DNA of 64,000 nucleotides from Apium graveolens (GCF_009905375.1 NC_133656.1:239848415-239912414), one strand, 5' to 3'; positions 1 through 11,167 are shown, counted from the stretch's first letter. A program made the numbers and translations. The notes: a model not told the origin generated them from the sequence alone.

Positions 1-2052
1 AGACAAACATTAGTTTGACTAGTCTTGGCAAGTGATGTTTAGTCTTGTATTGGTGTCTCGATTTATTTAAAATTATTTCTAATTGATCCAACCATATGTA
101 TGTAAAAATAAATATATTTTAATGATATAACCAAAATTTCAAATCAAAATAATTTTATTTGGTTTGTTATTTTAACAGTCAAGTATTAGTTTAACTATTA
201 CCGCTAACTAGTGTTTAGTCCTGATTTGTTGTTTTGATTATTTTAAAAATACTTTATATTGATCAAACCGTATGGATGTCATAATATATATATTTTATTA
301 ATATAACCAAAGTTATAGATCGAAATAATTTTATTTGGTTTGCTATTTTAACATTCAAACATTAGTTTGACTAATACTGGTAACTAGTGTTTAGTCATGT
401 ATTAGTATCTCGACTTGTTTAAAATTATTTCTAATTGATCCAACCGTATGGATGTCAAAATAAATATATTTTAATGATATAACCAAATTTTCAGATCAAA
501 ATAATTTTATTTGTTTTTTTATTATAACAGTCAAGTATTAGTTTGATTATTACCGTTAACTAGTGGTTAGTCCTGATTCGTTGTTTTGATTATTTAAAAA
601 TACTTTATATTGATCCAACCGTATGAATGTCATAATATATACATTTTTATTGATATAACCAAAGTTACAGATCAAAATAATTTTATTTGGTTTGCTATTT
701 TAACATTCAAACATTAGTTTGACTAGTACTAGTAACTAGTATTTAGTCTTGTATTAGTATCTCGACTTGTTTAAATTATTTCTAATTGATCCAACCGTAT
801 GGATGTCAAAATAAATATATTTTAATGATATAACCAAATTTTCAGATCAAAATAATTTTATTTGGTTTGTTATTTTAACAGTCAAGTATTAGTTTGACTA
901 TTACCGTTAACTAGTGGTTAGTCCTGATTCGTTGTTTTGATTATTTTAAAAATACTTTATATTGATCCAATCGTATGAATGTCATAATATATACATTTTA
1001 TTGATATAACCAAAGTTACAGATCAAAATAATTTTATTTAATTTGCTATTTTAACATTCAAACATTAGTTTGACTAGTACTAATAACTAGTATTTAGTCT
1101 TGTATTAGTATCTCGACTTGTTTAAATTATTTCTAATTGATCCAGCCGTATGGATGTCAAAATAAATATATTTTAATGATATAACCAAATTTTCAGATCA
1201 AAATAATTTTATTTTGTTTGTTATTTTAACAGTCAAGTATTAGTTTGACTATTACCGTTAACTAGTGGTTAGTCCTGATTCGTTGTTTTGATTATTTTAA
1301 AAATACTTTATATTGATTCAACTGTATGAATGTCATAATATATACATTTTATTGATATAACCAAAGTTACAGATCAAAATAATTTTATTTGGTTTGCTAT
1401 TTTAACAGTCAAACATTAGTTTGACTAGTATTAGTAACTAGTATTTAGTCATGTATTAGTATCTTGACTTGTTTAAAATAATTTTTAATTGATTCAACCT
1501 TATGGATGTCAAAATAAATATATTTTAATGATATAACCAAATTTTCAGCCAAAATAATTTTATTTGGTTTGTTATTTTAACAGTCAAGTAGTAGTTTGAC
1601 TATTACCACTAACTAGTGTTTAGTCATTAATTGGTGTTTCGATTTTTTTTAAAATATTTTTCCCTCGATCCAACCGTATGGATGTCAAGATATATACTCC
1701 CTCCGTCCCTCCCAAATGTTTACATTTGGGTGGGGCGCGGAGTTTAAGAAAAATGATAAAGTAGTGGAGAAAAGTTGAAAAAATGAGTAAAGTAGTGGGA
1801 CCGATTAATATTATATGTATAAAGTGGGTATAGTGGAGGAAAGTAGTGGATGTAGTTAATTTAAAAATTATAAAAACTTTACTATTTTTGGAAAATTTTG
1901 AAATGTAAACAATTGGAAGGGACATCCCAAAAAGGAAAGTGTAAACAAATGGGAGGGACAGAGGGAGTATATTTTAGTGATATAACCAAATTTTCAAAAA
2001 AAAAAATTTATTTGATTAGTTATTTTCACAGTCAAACATTGGTTGACCATAA
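1..2052. repeat. Tandem satellite array, 175-bp monomers in a two-monomer (351-bp) higher-order repeat
   Basis: A conserved monomer start (tttaacagtcaa or tttaacattcaa) recurs at 171, 348, 523, 699, 874, 1050, 1225, 1401 and 1576, so spacing is 175-177 bp. Two monomer types alternate. One reads gtcaagtattag, then tagtcctgatt and atgtcataatatata; the other reads attcaaacattag, then agtatctcgactt and atgtcaaaataaata. The true repeat unit is therefore a dimer of about 351 bp. The last monomer (1576-2030) is split by a MITE at 1697-1967; removing it gives 175 bp again. The array runs off the left edge, so its full size is unknown. The monomer length is typical of plant centromeric or subtelomeric satellites, but its chromosomal place is not shown here. 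Confidence 0.93.
1697..1967. mobile_element. Stowaway-type MITE (271 bp) inside the satellite
   Basis: The terminal inverted repeats begin ctccctccgtccctccc and end gggagggacagagggag, flanked by TA on both sides (1695-1696 and 1968-1969). Both the ends and the TA target duplication are diagnostic of Stowaway (Tc1/mariner) MITEs. It has no coding capacity. A second copy of the same length lies inverted at 31611-31881. Short reading frames in it are not genes. Confidence 0.92.
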
Positions 2053-2240
2053 TTTTTTCTGGCTCGGCTCGGCTCGTTTATGTTTGCGAACAAGCTCGTG
2101 TTCGGCTCGTTAGTTAACGAGCTCGAACACGATTTTTGTTCGATAAGAAAGCTCGGCTCGGCTCGGTTCGTCAGAAAAAAAATTAAAACTCGGTTCTGTT
2201 CGATCAAAACTTGGCTCAGCTCAGTTCGTGAACAGCCATA
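2053..2240. repeat. GCTCG-rich dispersed repeat, copy 1
   Basis: A run of gctcggctcg and gttcggctcg words includes an inverted core (ggctcgttagttaacgagc). A related block lies at 13295-13510. It begins where recognisable satellite sequence stops. I cannot assign it to a transposon class because no clean terminal repeats or target duplication are visible. Confidence 0.6.
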
Positions 2241-3517
2241 ATTCTCACTCCCTTTATCACGGCATAAATGTAATGCCTCGTGTTAGTATGAATTTTATAA
2301 ATTATAATATTGTAATTGTGATAAAAGGATAGTATTGTGCAGGATTTTGTATACTATCAATGTTTGTATACTATCGATGTCTGAGTTGAGGTCAATAGTA
2401 CTATCAAACCCTATACAGTAAAATTTACACTCAAATCTAATTTTACTCAATTAATTCACCTTGCATAAATATTGAATGAACTTGACACAAACCCACTATG
2501 CATTGGATTATCCTAAAAAAACCTCACTATCATTTACCATGGAATGTACTCTAATTGATTTTAATTTCAGACAATTTCACAAAATTTTTTATAAAAAATG
2601 CATATTGTGTTTTGTTGAATTTTTTATAATCACCGTTATATAATATACTACCTACATCTTTTTTCCATTTACCATGTATGTATACAGTTATGCTTTTTTA
2701 TACCTGAATGTGTACATGTGATTTGATATTTAAACAAATTTTGTTCAAATAAATTTAGATCATTCAAAGTTATCTTTTCCTCATTCATTTTTCAAGACAA
2801 ACACATATTATTATCACATAATCCAATATAGGAATAGTAATCTGAGTGTTTTATTATGTATTCCCTCCCTCCCTCTCCCAAAACATTTTCTAAATATGTA
2901 AGTAAAACTTAATATTTTTTGGAATACTCAATTTTACGTTTTTAAAAACATAGTGTAGCGGGCATAATGACTAGTAAATTATAATATTGTAATTGTGAAC
3001 ATTATTACTATTCTGGTAATAATAGTAATTAGTACATTGATGTGAAAATTTGTTTGATATTAAATTAGTTTAAAATAACAAATTGTCATTTTTTAATGCT
3101 AATATTAATAAGGGAAAATATTTTAGATATCTTTAGTTTATATAGTATAGTTTATTGTTCTTTTATTAATATTTTTTAGTAATAGTTAAGTTTCTTTTTA
3201 AGTGCTAAATATCAACTTATTAAAGCTAAAAAAAATAATATCTGGAGAGTACTAATGTGGGGGTTAGGTATGATAGAGTAACACGAGTTTAGGAATTTAT
3301 TCGGAAGATAGGCTTTATAAGAAGAGGAGACCACCTTCACTTTCTCCATCCCTCTCTTTTAACATCATGTTCTCTCTTTCTTCCTTGCTTTATTGTTGGT
3401 ATCTTGTTGATATGTGTGATCATTTTATTTCCGTTTAGATAGCATGTTTGAGATTTCTCCGTACTTTGAGAGTAAATTTTTATTTGTTAATCACAGTGAG
3501 CTTGATTGAAAGTATCC
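2241..3517. other. AT-rich stretch without recognised genes
   Basis: No coding region is supported. A single Stowaway-like end (ctccctccctctccc) occurs near 2868 without a convincing partner. A pyrimidine-rich block near 3345-3400 resembles an LTR leader, but no paired LTR was found. Confidence 0.5.
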
Positions 3518-4620
3518 TCATATATTGATTCTTAGGTTGTGAATATCAATCTCAAAACTTGTGCATGAGTCGGCAGTAGATACTGGTTCATTTACAGGAG
3601 TCACAGGTGGTGTAGATACTTTATCTTGAGCAGTTTCCTGAGTTGGTGACAATGGAGGTGTAGATGCAGTAGCTTCAGCAAATTGTGGCTCTTTTGAGAT
3701 CAGAGATTCCTGATCTCCTTCCTGAGCTGCAAGGAGTGTGTTCCATATTAATCTTCCTTGGTTCCACCTCTGCTTCCTTCTGCACTTCTTCTTCAGCCAC
3801 AACTGCATTTTCTGAATCTTGAGATTTTTCAGGCTCTTCGTCTTGCTGAATTTGGGGGCTTGCGACCTTTCCATACCTCAAGATGATGGCGTTCACCTGC
3901 TCTTCAACTTCCCTCTTGCCTGGATTGACTTCTGTATCAAGCCTGACTTTGACATATAAGAGCCTGGTTTTTGCACATAAGCCTCAACTCCTCCAATTCA
4001 GATTTTTCATTCGAAGATAGACCTGCATCATGATTTTGTTGTTGAATTTGGAGGAGTTGTTTTTGAGATATCTGAAAATTCTCTTAATAGCAATTACATG
4101 AGATTCTCTAGGATCAGCCTTAAATCTAGCACAAAGACATGTAGCAAATATTATATATGGCCTACTAGCTGTTAAGTATAGAAGTGAGCCAACCATGCCT
4201 CTATAACTTGAAATATCCACAGACTTTTCAGTAGTGTTTAATTCAAGTTTAGTTGCAGTGGCCATGGGAGTTTTTGCCGGTGTGCAATCCATTAGTTCAA
4301 ACCTTTTTAAAAGATCATAAATGTATTTAGTTTGACTAATGAATATTCCTTCACTAACTTGCTTAACTTGCAAACCAAGAAAGTAAGTTAGTTTTCCCAT
4401 CATGCTCATTTCATACTTACTTTGCATCAATTTAGCAAACTTTTTGCAAAGTTTTTCGTCTGTAGAGCCAAAAATAATGTCATCTACATAAATTCGAACA
4501 AGTATGCTAAAGCCATTAATATTTCTAAAGAATAAATTTTTGTCTACAGTACCTCTAGTGAAGTGATTCTTTACAAGAAACTTTGATAAAGTGTCATACT
4601 ACCAGATCACTTGAGTTATT
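3518..4620 (-). mobile_element. Copia (SIRE-like) retrotransposon fragment, reverse transcriptase plus downstream region
   Basis: On the minus strand, the stretch from about 4620 to 3984 encodes the C-terminal part of a Copia reverse transcriptase. The polymerase motif YVDDIIFGSTDE is followed by GKLTYFLGLQVKQ, TPAKTPMATATKLE and GMVGSLLYLTASRPY. The frame then breaks before RNase H. Minus-strand 3896-3518 encodes a proline- and acid-rich low-complexity peptide (STPPLSPTQETAQ) that could be the linker or env-like region seen downstream of pol in SIRE elements; this assignment is inference. No LTRs are recognisable. It is a dead fragment. Confidence 0.75.
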
Positions 4621-5600
4621 CATTCTTAGGTGCACCTCATGTTAAGAGGTTGGGATATATTTTTAATGATGTAGAGAGTGGCTGGACGGATATTCCAGTG
4701 CCTACAGAGGGTTCTTCTCATGCGCCACAAGTAGTTGATAGGACTGGTGTTGGTGATGAGCAGAATTAAATTCTGATACTGAAAACCCTGACAGTCTAAG
4801 TTCTGATACTGCAAACTCTGATGGATTAAACTCTGATGTCATTGAAACTGTGGTGACTATGTCAAAAGAGGATGCACCTGAGCAGGGGGAGCATACTGAA
4901 GATACAACCACATCTCAAGAAGCATCAGAACATACAACTGGCTCTTCAAGTTCTGATTGCTGATGAACCCCAACCTACCACCGACTTAATTCCACCATTT
5001 AAACTTGCAAAACGGGCTTTTAATGACTTGATAAATGTTGACCTTAAGAAAAAGGTGGTTAGACCCTTACAGATACCTCAGTCTGTAAAACAGATCCATT
5101 CAATGACTAAACATATCAGCATCATGTATCATTTCATAAGGGAACATGTGGAAGCAGGTACGGTGTAATTTGTCTTTGTTTTTTATAGATCAGCAAGTAG
5201 CAGATATATTCACCAAACCTCTCTGTGAAGCTACTTTTACAAGATTGGTGAATGAATTGGGAATGAAATAAGGACAATTCTTAAACTCTGATAATTAAGA
5301 CTGATGATATTATTGAAGCATGGTATCTTATTATGTGTCAATACTTGTTGACAAACGTCAAAGATATACAACCTTGTCTTACTTGATGGTTTTGTAATTG
5401 AAATTATGTGGCTACATGATGGTATTCATCCACAAATGATGGGTTTAGTATATGCATGTTACAAAATTGATGGCCACTAGAGCTGATCACTCTAGTAAAT
5501 GAAGGTTAAATTTCGAGTAAACATTTTTTTTTCTTTATTTGCTGGCTAAGCGATTTGTTCTATTTTTATTTTCTTTAAAATTACCATATTTCTATTATTT
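4621..5600 (+). mobile_element. Second Copia (SIRE-like) fragment in the opposite orientation, internally deleted
   Basis: Plus-strand sequence encodes repeated NSD words (about 4765-4845), like the integrase-to-RT linker of SIRE elements. At 5076-5275 it switches to the end of Copia RNase H: MTKHISIMYHFIREHVEAG, then QQVADIFTKPL and LVNELGMK followed by a stop. Reverse transcriptase between these parts is missing, so the copy is internally deleted. It meets the minus-strand fragment near 4600-4620, giving an inverted arrangement of two related elements. Sequence to about 5600 is probably the non-coding region after pol. Confidence 0.7.
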
Positions 5601-5636
5601 CTCTTAATGGACTTGCTGGGCATAGTAATGCTCATG

Positions 5637-5660
5637 ATATTAACCCGTGCAATATACTAG
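5637..5660 (+). repeat. Left copy of a 24-bp direct repeat flanking the captured gene fragment
   Basis: The word begins atattaacccgtgcaata and ends actag. It recurs identically and in the same direction at 11144-11167. The two copies bracket the duplicated MYB-CC fragment and the Copia inserted in it. The CTAG end preceded by CCCGTGC recalls plant Helitron 3' ends, but the expected hairpin is not visible. Confidence 0.6.
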
Positions 5661-6027
5661 TCTTCATTATTATTTTCATTAATATACTGAAAGGCTGTTA
5701 CAATAAAAGTGTAAAGATATTTTCCTTAAAGACCTAAATTCTGATACTAATAAACTGGAAAACTGGTTTCTCAATGAATAATAGTAAACTGTTTATGTCT
5801 AGATTTCTCAAGTGGTATAAGTAAATCCTTGAATTCCCATTAGTTTTAAAACTGATTTTGGTGTAGCCTCTGCAGTAGAGAAACAAAAAATAAATAATTA
5901 GGTCACTGCAGTGTATTAAAGTTACAGGGTACCTTTGAACTGAATTTAAGCGTTTGCACTTACTCTCTGCTCCTCCGAGTTGATTAACTGCTTCTGGGAA
6001 CCGTTCATGAAGATCTGGGGTCTATTT

Positions 6028-6338
6028 TGTTGGGTGTTATATTTAGTCTTAACATGTCTTAACTTGTTTTATCTAATTAGTTTGTTAAGTTGTTAGGAGT
6101 GAAAATGGAATAGGCCTTATGAGTAGGGATTGAATAAAATCAGAAGAGGTTTAGTAGGAGTAGTTAACTAGATAAACAGTAGTAGTTAAGCACATCCTAT
6201 TTTATAGGTTATATTTTTGTTCTATTCTCTATTTATTCTCTTGTACGCTGTTTTGGTTTAATAAGAAGTACTGTGGTTTACTTCCCCACTGTGTTATACA
6301 CATAAGAGTGTGTGTGTGTATTGTGTTCAGATACTATA
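6028..6338 (+). repeat. Left LTR of the first Copia element
   Basis: This 311-bp LTR is followed by a two-base gap and the initiator-Met primer-binding site. It pairs with 10490-10800. Confidence 0.93.
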
Positions 6339-6366
6339 CTTGGTATCAGAGCTTTAACATGTTCGA

Positions 6367-8646
6367 ATGGAGGGGACGAGCAAGACTAAAGAGGGTTCGT
6401 TTGGTCTGAGTTATCCGTTGTTGACAAAAATAAATTACACGACATGGGCTCTGAAAATGACGGTCTTCATGCAAGCTCACGGGGTGTGGGATGCAGTCGA
6501 GCCTAAGAATCCTGAGGTTGTTGTAGATGACAAACTGGAAAAACGTGCACTTGCTGTGATTTACCAGGGGGTTCCAGAGGATGTGATGTTATCAATCTCA
6601 GAGAAACACACGTCCAAAGATGCTTGGAAGGCTGTCAAAACCATGTTCTTGGGAGCAGATAAGGTGAAAGCGGCCAGAGCACAGACCCTTAAGAGTGAAT
6701 TCGAAGCTTTGCGTATGAAAGAAGATGAGCAACAGGATGAGTTTTATTTGAAACTAAACAGTTTGGTCACCAACATTCAAGTTTTGGGAGAGAAAGTAGG
6801 TGAGGCCTATGTGGTCAAGAAATTGCTCAGAGCGGTTCCTTCCAAGTTTCTGCAAATTGCATCGGCTATCGAACAATTTAGGAATTTGGAAGAGATGTCG
6901 GTAGAAGAGGTTGTCGGTTCTCTGAAGGCCCGTGAGGAGAGGTTACGGGGAACAACGGAGAAAGGCCAGGGACAATTGCTACTGACAGAGGAAGAGTGGA
7001 AAAGAAAAGAAAGCAGCGAGAGACAACTGATATTAACTCGAGAGGAATGGTTAAAGAAGAGTAACAGAGAGGGGACTCGAGGTGGAGGAAATACTCGTGG
7101 GGTACGGGACAGAAGTAGAGTGAGATGTTTTAATTGTCAAGGACATGGACATTTTGCTGCGGATTGTCGTAGACCAAGGAAGGAAATAGACATGTCAAGG
7201 GAGGCGAACCTTTCAAGAATTCAAGAGGATGAGCCGGCCCTGTTGATTGCCGAGGTTGGACAAACGAAGAATTTGGCCATGTTCTTGAAGGAAGAGGCAT
7301 TGGTACCAAAATTACGGACAAATAACGAAGATCAAAAGGAATCACAAGTATGGTACCTAGATAACGGTGCTAGTAATCATATGACTGGGCAACGTGGAAA
7401 GTTCAAAACGTTGGATGAATGTGTGTCTGGAAAAGTTAAGTTCGGTGATGGGTCAACCGTGAGTATCAAGGGAAAGGGGACAATTGTGTTTCAGTGTAAA
7501 AATGGAGAAGAGAGAACACTCGAGGATGTATACTACATTCCGAATTTATGTAACAACATCATAAGCTTGGGTCAATTATCTGAAGCGGGTAATAGAGTAA
7601 TTCTTGACGGAGAATATTTGTGGGTTCACGAAGCTGGTGGCAGGTTGTTGATGAAAGTAAAGAAGACTGAAAATCGGTTGTACAAAATCAGTCTCGAAGA
7701 AAGTAAAGCTTCATGTCTACTCACGAAGGTGGAAGAAGACACTTGGTTGTGGCATGCTCGACTCGGGCATGTAAATTTTCAAGCCTTGGAATTGATGTCA
7801 CGAGAGAAAATGGCATATGGAATTCCAACCATGGCTCAACCATTAAAGAAATATGAAGGCTGTTTGATGACAAAGCATTCCAAAAAGCCCTTCCCACGCC
7901 AGACTAGCTCTGTGTCAAGGAGACCACTTGAATTAGTACATGCTGATATTTGTGGACCTATCTCGCCAATGACGCTTGGAGGTAATCGTTATTTCCTATT
8001 GTTTGTTGATGATTTTAGTAAGAAAATGTGGGCTTATATGTTGAAAGAGAAAAACAATGCATTTGAAATGTTTAAGAAGTTTAAAGCATTAGTCGAAAAT
8101 GGGGCTGAGAAAACTATTAAAATCATGAGGACCGATCAGGGAAGTGAGTTTTGTTCCAAGGAATTTACACTATACTGTGAAAAGATGGGTATCTTAAGGC
8201 ACTACACAAAGTCATATACTCCACATCAAAACGGGGTGGTTGAACGAAGGAATAGGACGGTTGCTTCCATGACGAGGAGTTTCTTGAAGGGGGCAAACCT
8301 ACCAGCATTTTTATGGGGAGAGGCGGTACGTCACTCGATCTATGTTCTGAATCGATTGCCTACACGGAATCTGGATGGGAGAACTCCATATGAAGCGTGG
8401 TGTGGGAATAAACCAGACTTGACGCACTTGAGAGTGTTTGGATGTAGTGCGTTTATGAAGGTTCCATCAGTACATGTGATAAAATTGGATGATAGGAGTA
8501 AGTTAGTGGTGTACATTGGCAAGGAACCAGGAACTAAAGGGTGTCGTTTGTACGACCCAGAGACTGGGGCTGTACATATTAGCAGGGATGTGGTGTGCCA
8601 AGAGGGTATGTTTTGGCCATGCAACGAGAAGAGGATGGTGAAGTGA
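6367..8646 (+). CDS. Copia gag-protease-integrase open frame (759 aa)
   Basis: The frame begins with ATG 28 bases after the left LTR. Gag has the UBN2-type region (about residues 20-210) and one CCHC zinc knuckle (CFNCQGHGHFAADC, about 255). The protease motif reads WYLDNGASNHMTG; the usual DSG is DNG here. The integrase zinc finger keeps HARLGHVNF, but the first cysteine of the CxxC pair is tyrosine (YEGC). The integrase core keeps VHADICGP, RTDQGSEF and HQNGVVERRN, supplying the D, D and E residues. The frame stops at 8644-8646, before RT. The changed protease and zinc-finger residues suggest loss of function. Confidence 0.9.
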   Translation: MEGTSKTKEGSFGLSYPLLTKINYTTWALKMTVFMQAHGVWDAVEPKNPEVVVDDKLEKRALAVIYQGVPEDVMLSISEKHTSKDAWKAVKTMFLGADKVKAARAQTLKSEFEALRMKEDEQQDEFYLKLNSLVTNIQVLGEKVGEAYVVKKLLRAVPSKFLQIASAIEQFRNLEEMSVEEVVGSLKAREERLRGTTEKGQGQLLLTEEEWKRKESSERQLILTREEWLKKSNREGTRGGGNTRGVRDRSRVRCFNCQGHGHFAADCRRPRKEIDMSREANLSRIQEDEPALLIAEVGQTKNLAMFLKEEALVPKLRTNNEDQKESQVWYLDNGASNHMTGQRGKFKTLDECVSGKVKFGDGSTVSIKGKGTIVFQCKNGEERTLEDVYYIPNLCNNIISLGQLSEAGNRVILDGEYLWVHEAGGRLLMKVKKTENRLYKISLEESKASCLLTKVEEDTWLWHARLGHVNFQALELMSREKMAYGIPTMAQPLKKYEGCLMTKHSKKPFPRQTSSVSRRPLELVHADICGPISPMTLGGNRYFLLFVDDFSKKMWAYMLKEKNNAFEMFKKFKALVENGAEKTIKIMRTDQGSEFCSKEFTLYCEKMGILRHYTKSYTPHQNGVVERRNRTVASMTRSFLKGANLPAFLWGEAVRHSIYVLNRLPTRNLDGRTPYEAWCGNKPDLTHLRVFGCSAFMKVPSVHVIKLDDRSKLVVYIGKEPGTKGCRLYDPETGAVHISRDVVCQEGMFWPCNEKRMVK

Positions 8647-10451
8647 CATTTTCTGGGAACTATATTAAATTAAATGAGTCTGCAGAAACAGAAGAAAGTG
8701 TCGAGACAGAACAAGAACCCATGACCCCTCTGCAGTCACCATCTTCACAGTCACGATCTGTGCAGTCATCGTCACAACAGACTATGCCTGTCACCACAGC
8801 TGCATCAAGTGCAGAAACCACTGGTGGGTCATCATCATCATCATCAAGCAGTAGTGAACCTGAGAGATACAAGTTGTTGAGTGATGTTTATAATGATAGC
8901 GAAGTTGTTGATATAATTGATGAGTTAATGTTACTAAAGGTTGAAGAACCAACTTCATATCGTGAAGCTGCAGAATTAGAAGAATGGGGAGATGCAATGA
9001 AGTCAAAGTTTGAAACAATAGAGAAGAACGGGACATGGGCACTTACGATATTTCCACCTGGGCACAAACCAATTGGTCTGAAATGTGGTGAAACACAGGG
9101 CCTGGCTTGTCGCTAAAGGGTATGTTCAAAGAAAGGGTATAGACTGTGATGAAGTTTTCACCCCGGTTGCTCGACTAGATACAGTTCGATTGTTGTTAGC
9201 ATTGTCAGCAAAAGAAGGTTGGGATGTCCATCATCTTGATGTTAAATCAGCGTTATTAAATGGAGAACTAACTGAAGAAGTTTATGTTGTTCAACCCGAG
9301 GGGTTCGTGAAGAAAGGGCAAGAACATATGGTGTATAGACTGATAAAGGCTTTGTATAGGCTACGTCAAGCTCCTAGAGCCTAGAATGCAAGGCTGGACA
9401 AATGTTTAAAAGAGACGAGCTTTAACAAATGCTTGCACGAACATGATGTGTATACGAAGTGTGGAACTAAAAGTGTACTTGTGGTAGGAGTGTATGTCGA
9501 TGATTTACTGGTGGTTGGTTCAGACAAACAAGAGATTGAGGTTTTCAAGCATGGAATGAATGAGCAGTTTGAGATGAGCGATATGGGGTTGCTGTCTTTC
9601 TATCTGGGCATTGAAGTCAACCAAAGGGGAGTGTGTACAACATTGAAACAATCAGCGTATGCTAAGAAATTGTTGGAAAAATCAGGAGTACTGAGCTGCA
9701 ACTCGTCGAAGTTTCCCTGGAATATAAATTGCAGTTGGATCAAGATGAAGAGGGAAGTTTGGTAGATGTTACTGAGTACAGACGTATAGTTAGAAGTCTG
9801 CGTTATTTGACACACACCCGCCCAGATATTTCTTACGCCGTGGGAGTAGTAAGTAGGTTTATGGGGAGTCCTACGATCAAGCATCAACAGGCTGTTAAAC
9901 ATATTTTGAGGTATATAAGAGGAACGATTGACTATGGGCTGGTTTATGAAAAAGAGCAGATTAGTCAAACTTTACACGGGTTTTCAGACAGTGATTTGGC
10001 TGGTGATGTTATTGACAGAAGAAGCACGGGAGGGATGTGTTTTTATCTAAATAGGAGCTTAATTTCGTGGAACTCACAGAAACAAAAGGTTGTTGCTCTG
10101 TCCTCGTGTGAGGCGGAATATATTGCAACCACAACAACAGCCTGCCAGAGCATATGGCTTCGGGGGTTATTGGGAGAGATCTCGAGACAACAAGTTGGTC
10201 CAGTTATACTCCATATAGACAATAGGTCTGCTATTGAGTTGCTGAAGAATCCAATACTACATGGTAGGAGCAGGCATATTGATGTTCGATTTCACTTCAT
10301 TCGTGAATGCATTGAACGAGGAGAGTTGATTGTCAAGCATGTGGCTACTCAAGAGCAAAGAGCGGACATTTTAACTAAGGCACTGGAAAGAGTCAAGTTT
10401 GAATATATGAGGAAGGCAATAAGAGTTAAGGACCTTGTTGCAGGAAGCTGA
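8595..10451 (+). pseudogene. Copia RT-RNase H region, broken into four frames
   Basis: The pol remainder is spread over frames at 8595-9116, 9085-9384, 9433-9765 and 9729-10451. RT is recognisable from [12 protein letters not shown] residues (RAWLVAKGYVQRKGIDCDEV), DVKSALLNGELTEEVY and the active site YVDDLLVVGS. RNase H is recognisable from SLISWNSQKQKVVALSS, RSRHIDVRFHFIRE and ADILTKAL. A TAG replaces the tryptophan after QAPRA (9382-9384). At least two single-base shifts and one stop prevent translation. Confidence 0.88.
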
Positions 10452-10489
10452 ACTAGATTCTGGAACCATGTTAAGATTAGGGGGGAATA

Positions 10490-10800
10490 TGTTGGGTGTT
10501 ATATTTAATCTTAGCATGTCTTAGCTTGTTTTATCTAATTAGTTTGTTAAGTCGTTAGGAGTGAAAATGGAATGGGTCTTCTGAGTAGGGATTGAATAAA
10601 ATCAGAAGAGGTTTAGTAGGAGTAGTTAACTAGATAAGCAGTAGTAGTTAAGCGGATCCTATTTTATAGGTTCTATTTATGTTATGTTCTCTATTTATTC
10701 TCTTGTACGCTGTTTTGGTTTAATAAGAAGTACCGTGGTTTACTTCCTCACTGTGTTATACACATAAGAGTGTGCGTGTGTATTGTGTTCAGATACTATA
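10490..10800 (+). repeat. Right LTR of the first Copia element
   Basis: This 311-bp LTR, preceded by the polypurine tract, is the partner of 6028-6338. Immediately after it the MYB-CC exon sequence resumes (catttcaatcgagg). Confidence 0.93.
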
Positions 10801-11143
10801 CATTTCAATCGAGGTTTTACATCAGTTGAAAGGACGAGCCCTGAATCTCTGGTAACATTCCCACCTTGCGGGAACAAATGTCTTTCTGGAGCCTTGAACA
10901 TTCTTGAGCAAGGATGCAAATTATTTGTTTGAGGCTCCTCAGTTACTAAAAATAATTTTGCATGAAGAAGTCATTTTTGAACGAGAAACTTGGCGATTTT
11001 GGATCTACGTGCCCCTTGGTTGAAACCAGAGTTGACAATTCGTGTATTTCTTATACTTTCATCACGAAAGTATACTGACTTTTGGTTACGAAGACGGGAG
11101 TACTTTAATATGGGGAAAAAAGGAAAATCATATTCGCTTACTA

Positions 11144-11167
11144 ATATTAACCCGTGCAATATACTAG
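11144..11167 (+). repeat. Right copy of the 24-bp direct repeat
   Basis: Identical to 5637-5660 and in the same direction. It lies 208 bp beyond the end of MYB-CC homology. Confidence 0.6.

Larger units (their letters stand above)
6028..10800 (+). mobile_element. Full-length but decayed Copia LTR retrotransposon (4.77 kb)
   Basis: Two direct 311-bp LTRs (6028-6338 and 10490-10800) start TGTTGGGTG and end actata. The primer-binding site TGGTATCAGAGC (initiator Met tRNA) follows the left LTR at 6341. A purine tract (gattaggggggaata) precedes the right LTR. The flanks tattt (6023-6027) and cattt (10801-10805) fit a 5-bp target duplication with one later change, because the parent gene reads cattt there. 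By eye the LTRs differ at roughly 17 sites, about 5-6%, so this is not a very recent insertion. The order gag, protease, integrase, RT, RNase H defines Copia. Confidence 0.95.
5712..10936 (-). pseudogene. Partial duplicate of the MYB-CC (PHR1-like) gene, split by a Copia element
   Basis: Positions 5712-6027 and 10801-10936 match 20365-20830, which contains exons 1 and 2 of the MYB-CC gene and the intron between them. The exon-2-like part (about 5797-5869) encodes ATPKSVLKLMGIQ and then loses its frame through a 1-base deletion. The exon-1-like part is 5964-6027 plus 10801-10936. The donor site (GTAAGTGC on the minus strand, 5956-5963) is kept, so introns were copied and this is not a retrocopy. 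The coding part is cut inside exon 1 by the Copia at 6028-10800. It cannot encode a working protein. Confidence 0.88.

Noticed and set aside
1620..2113. Short open frames on both strands, similar to one at 31653-31910
   Set aside because: They are shadows of the two Stowaway MITE copies.
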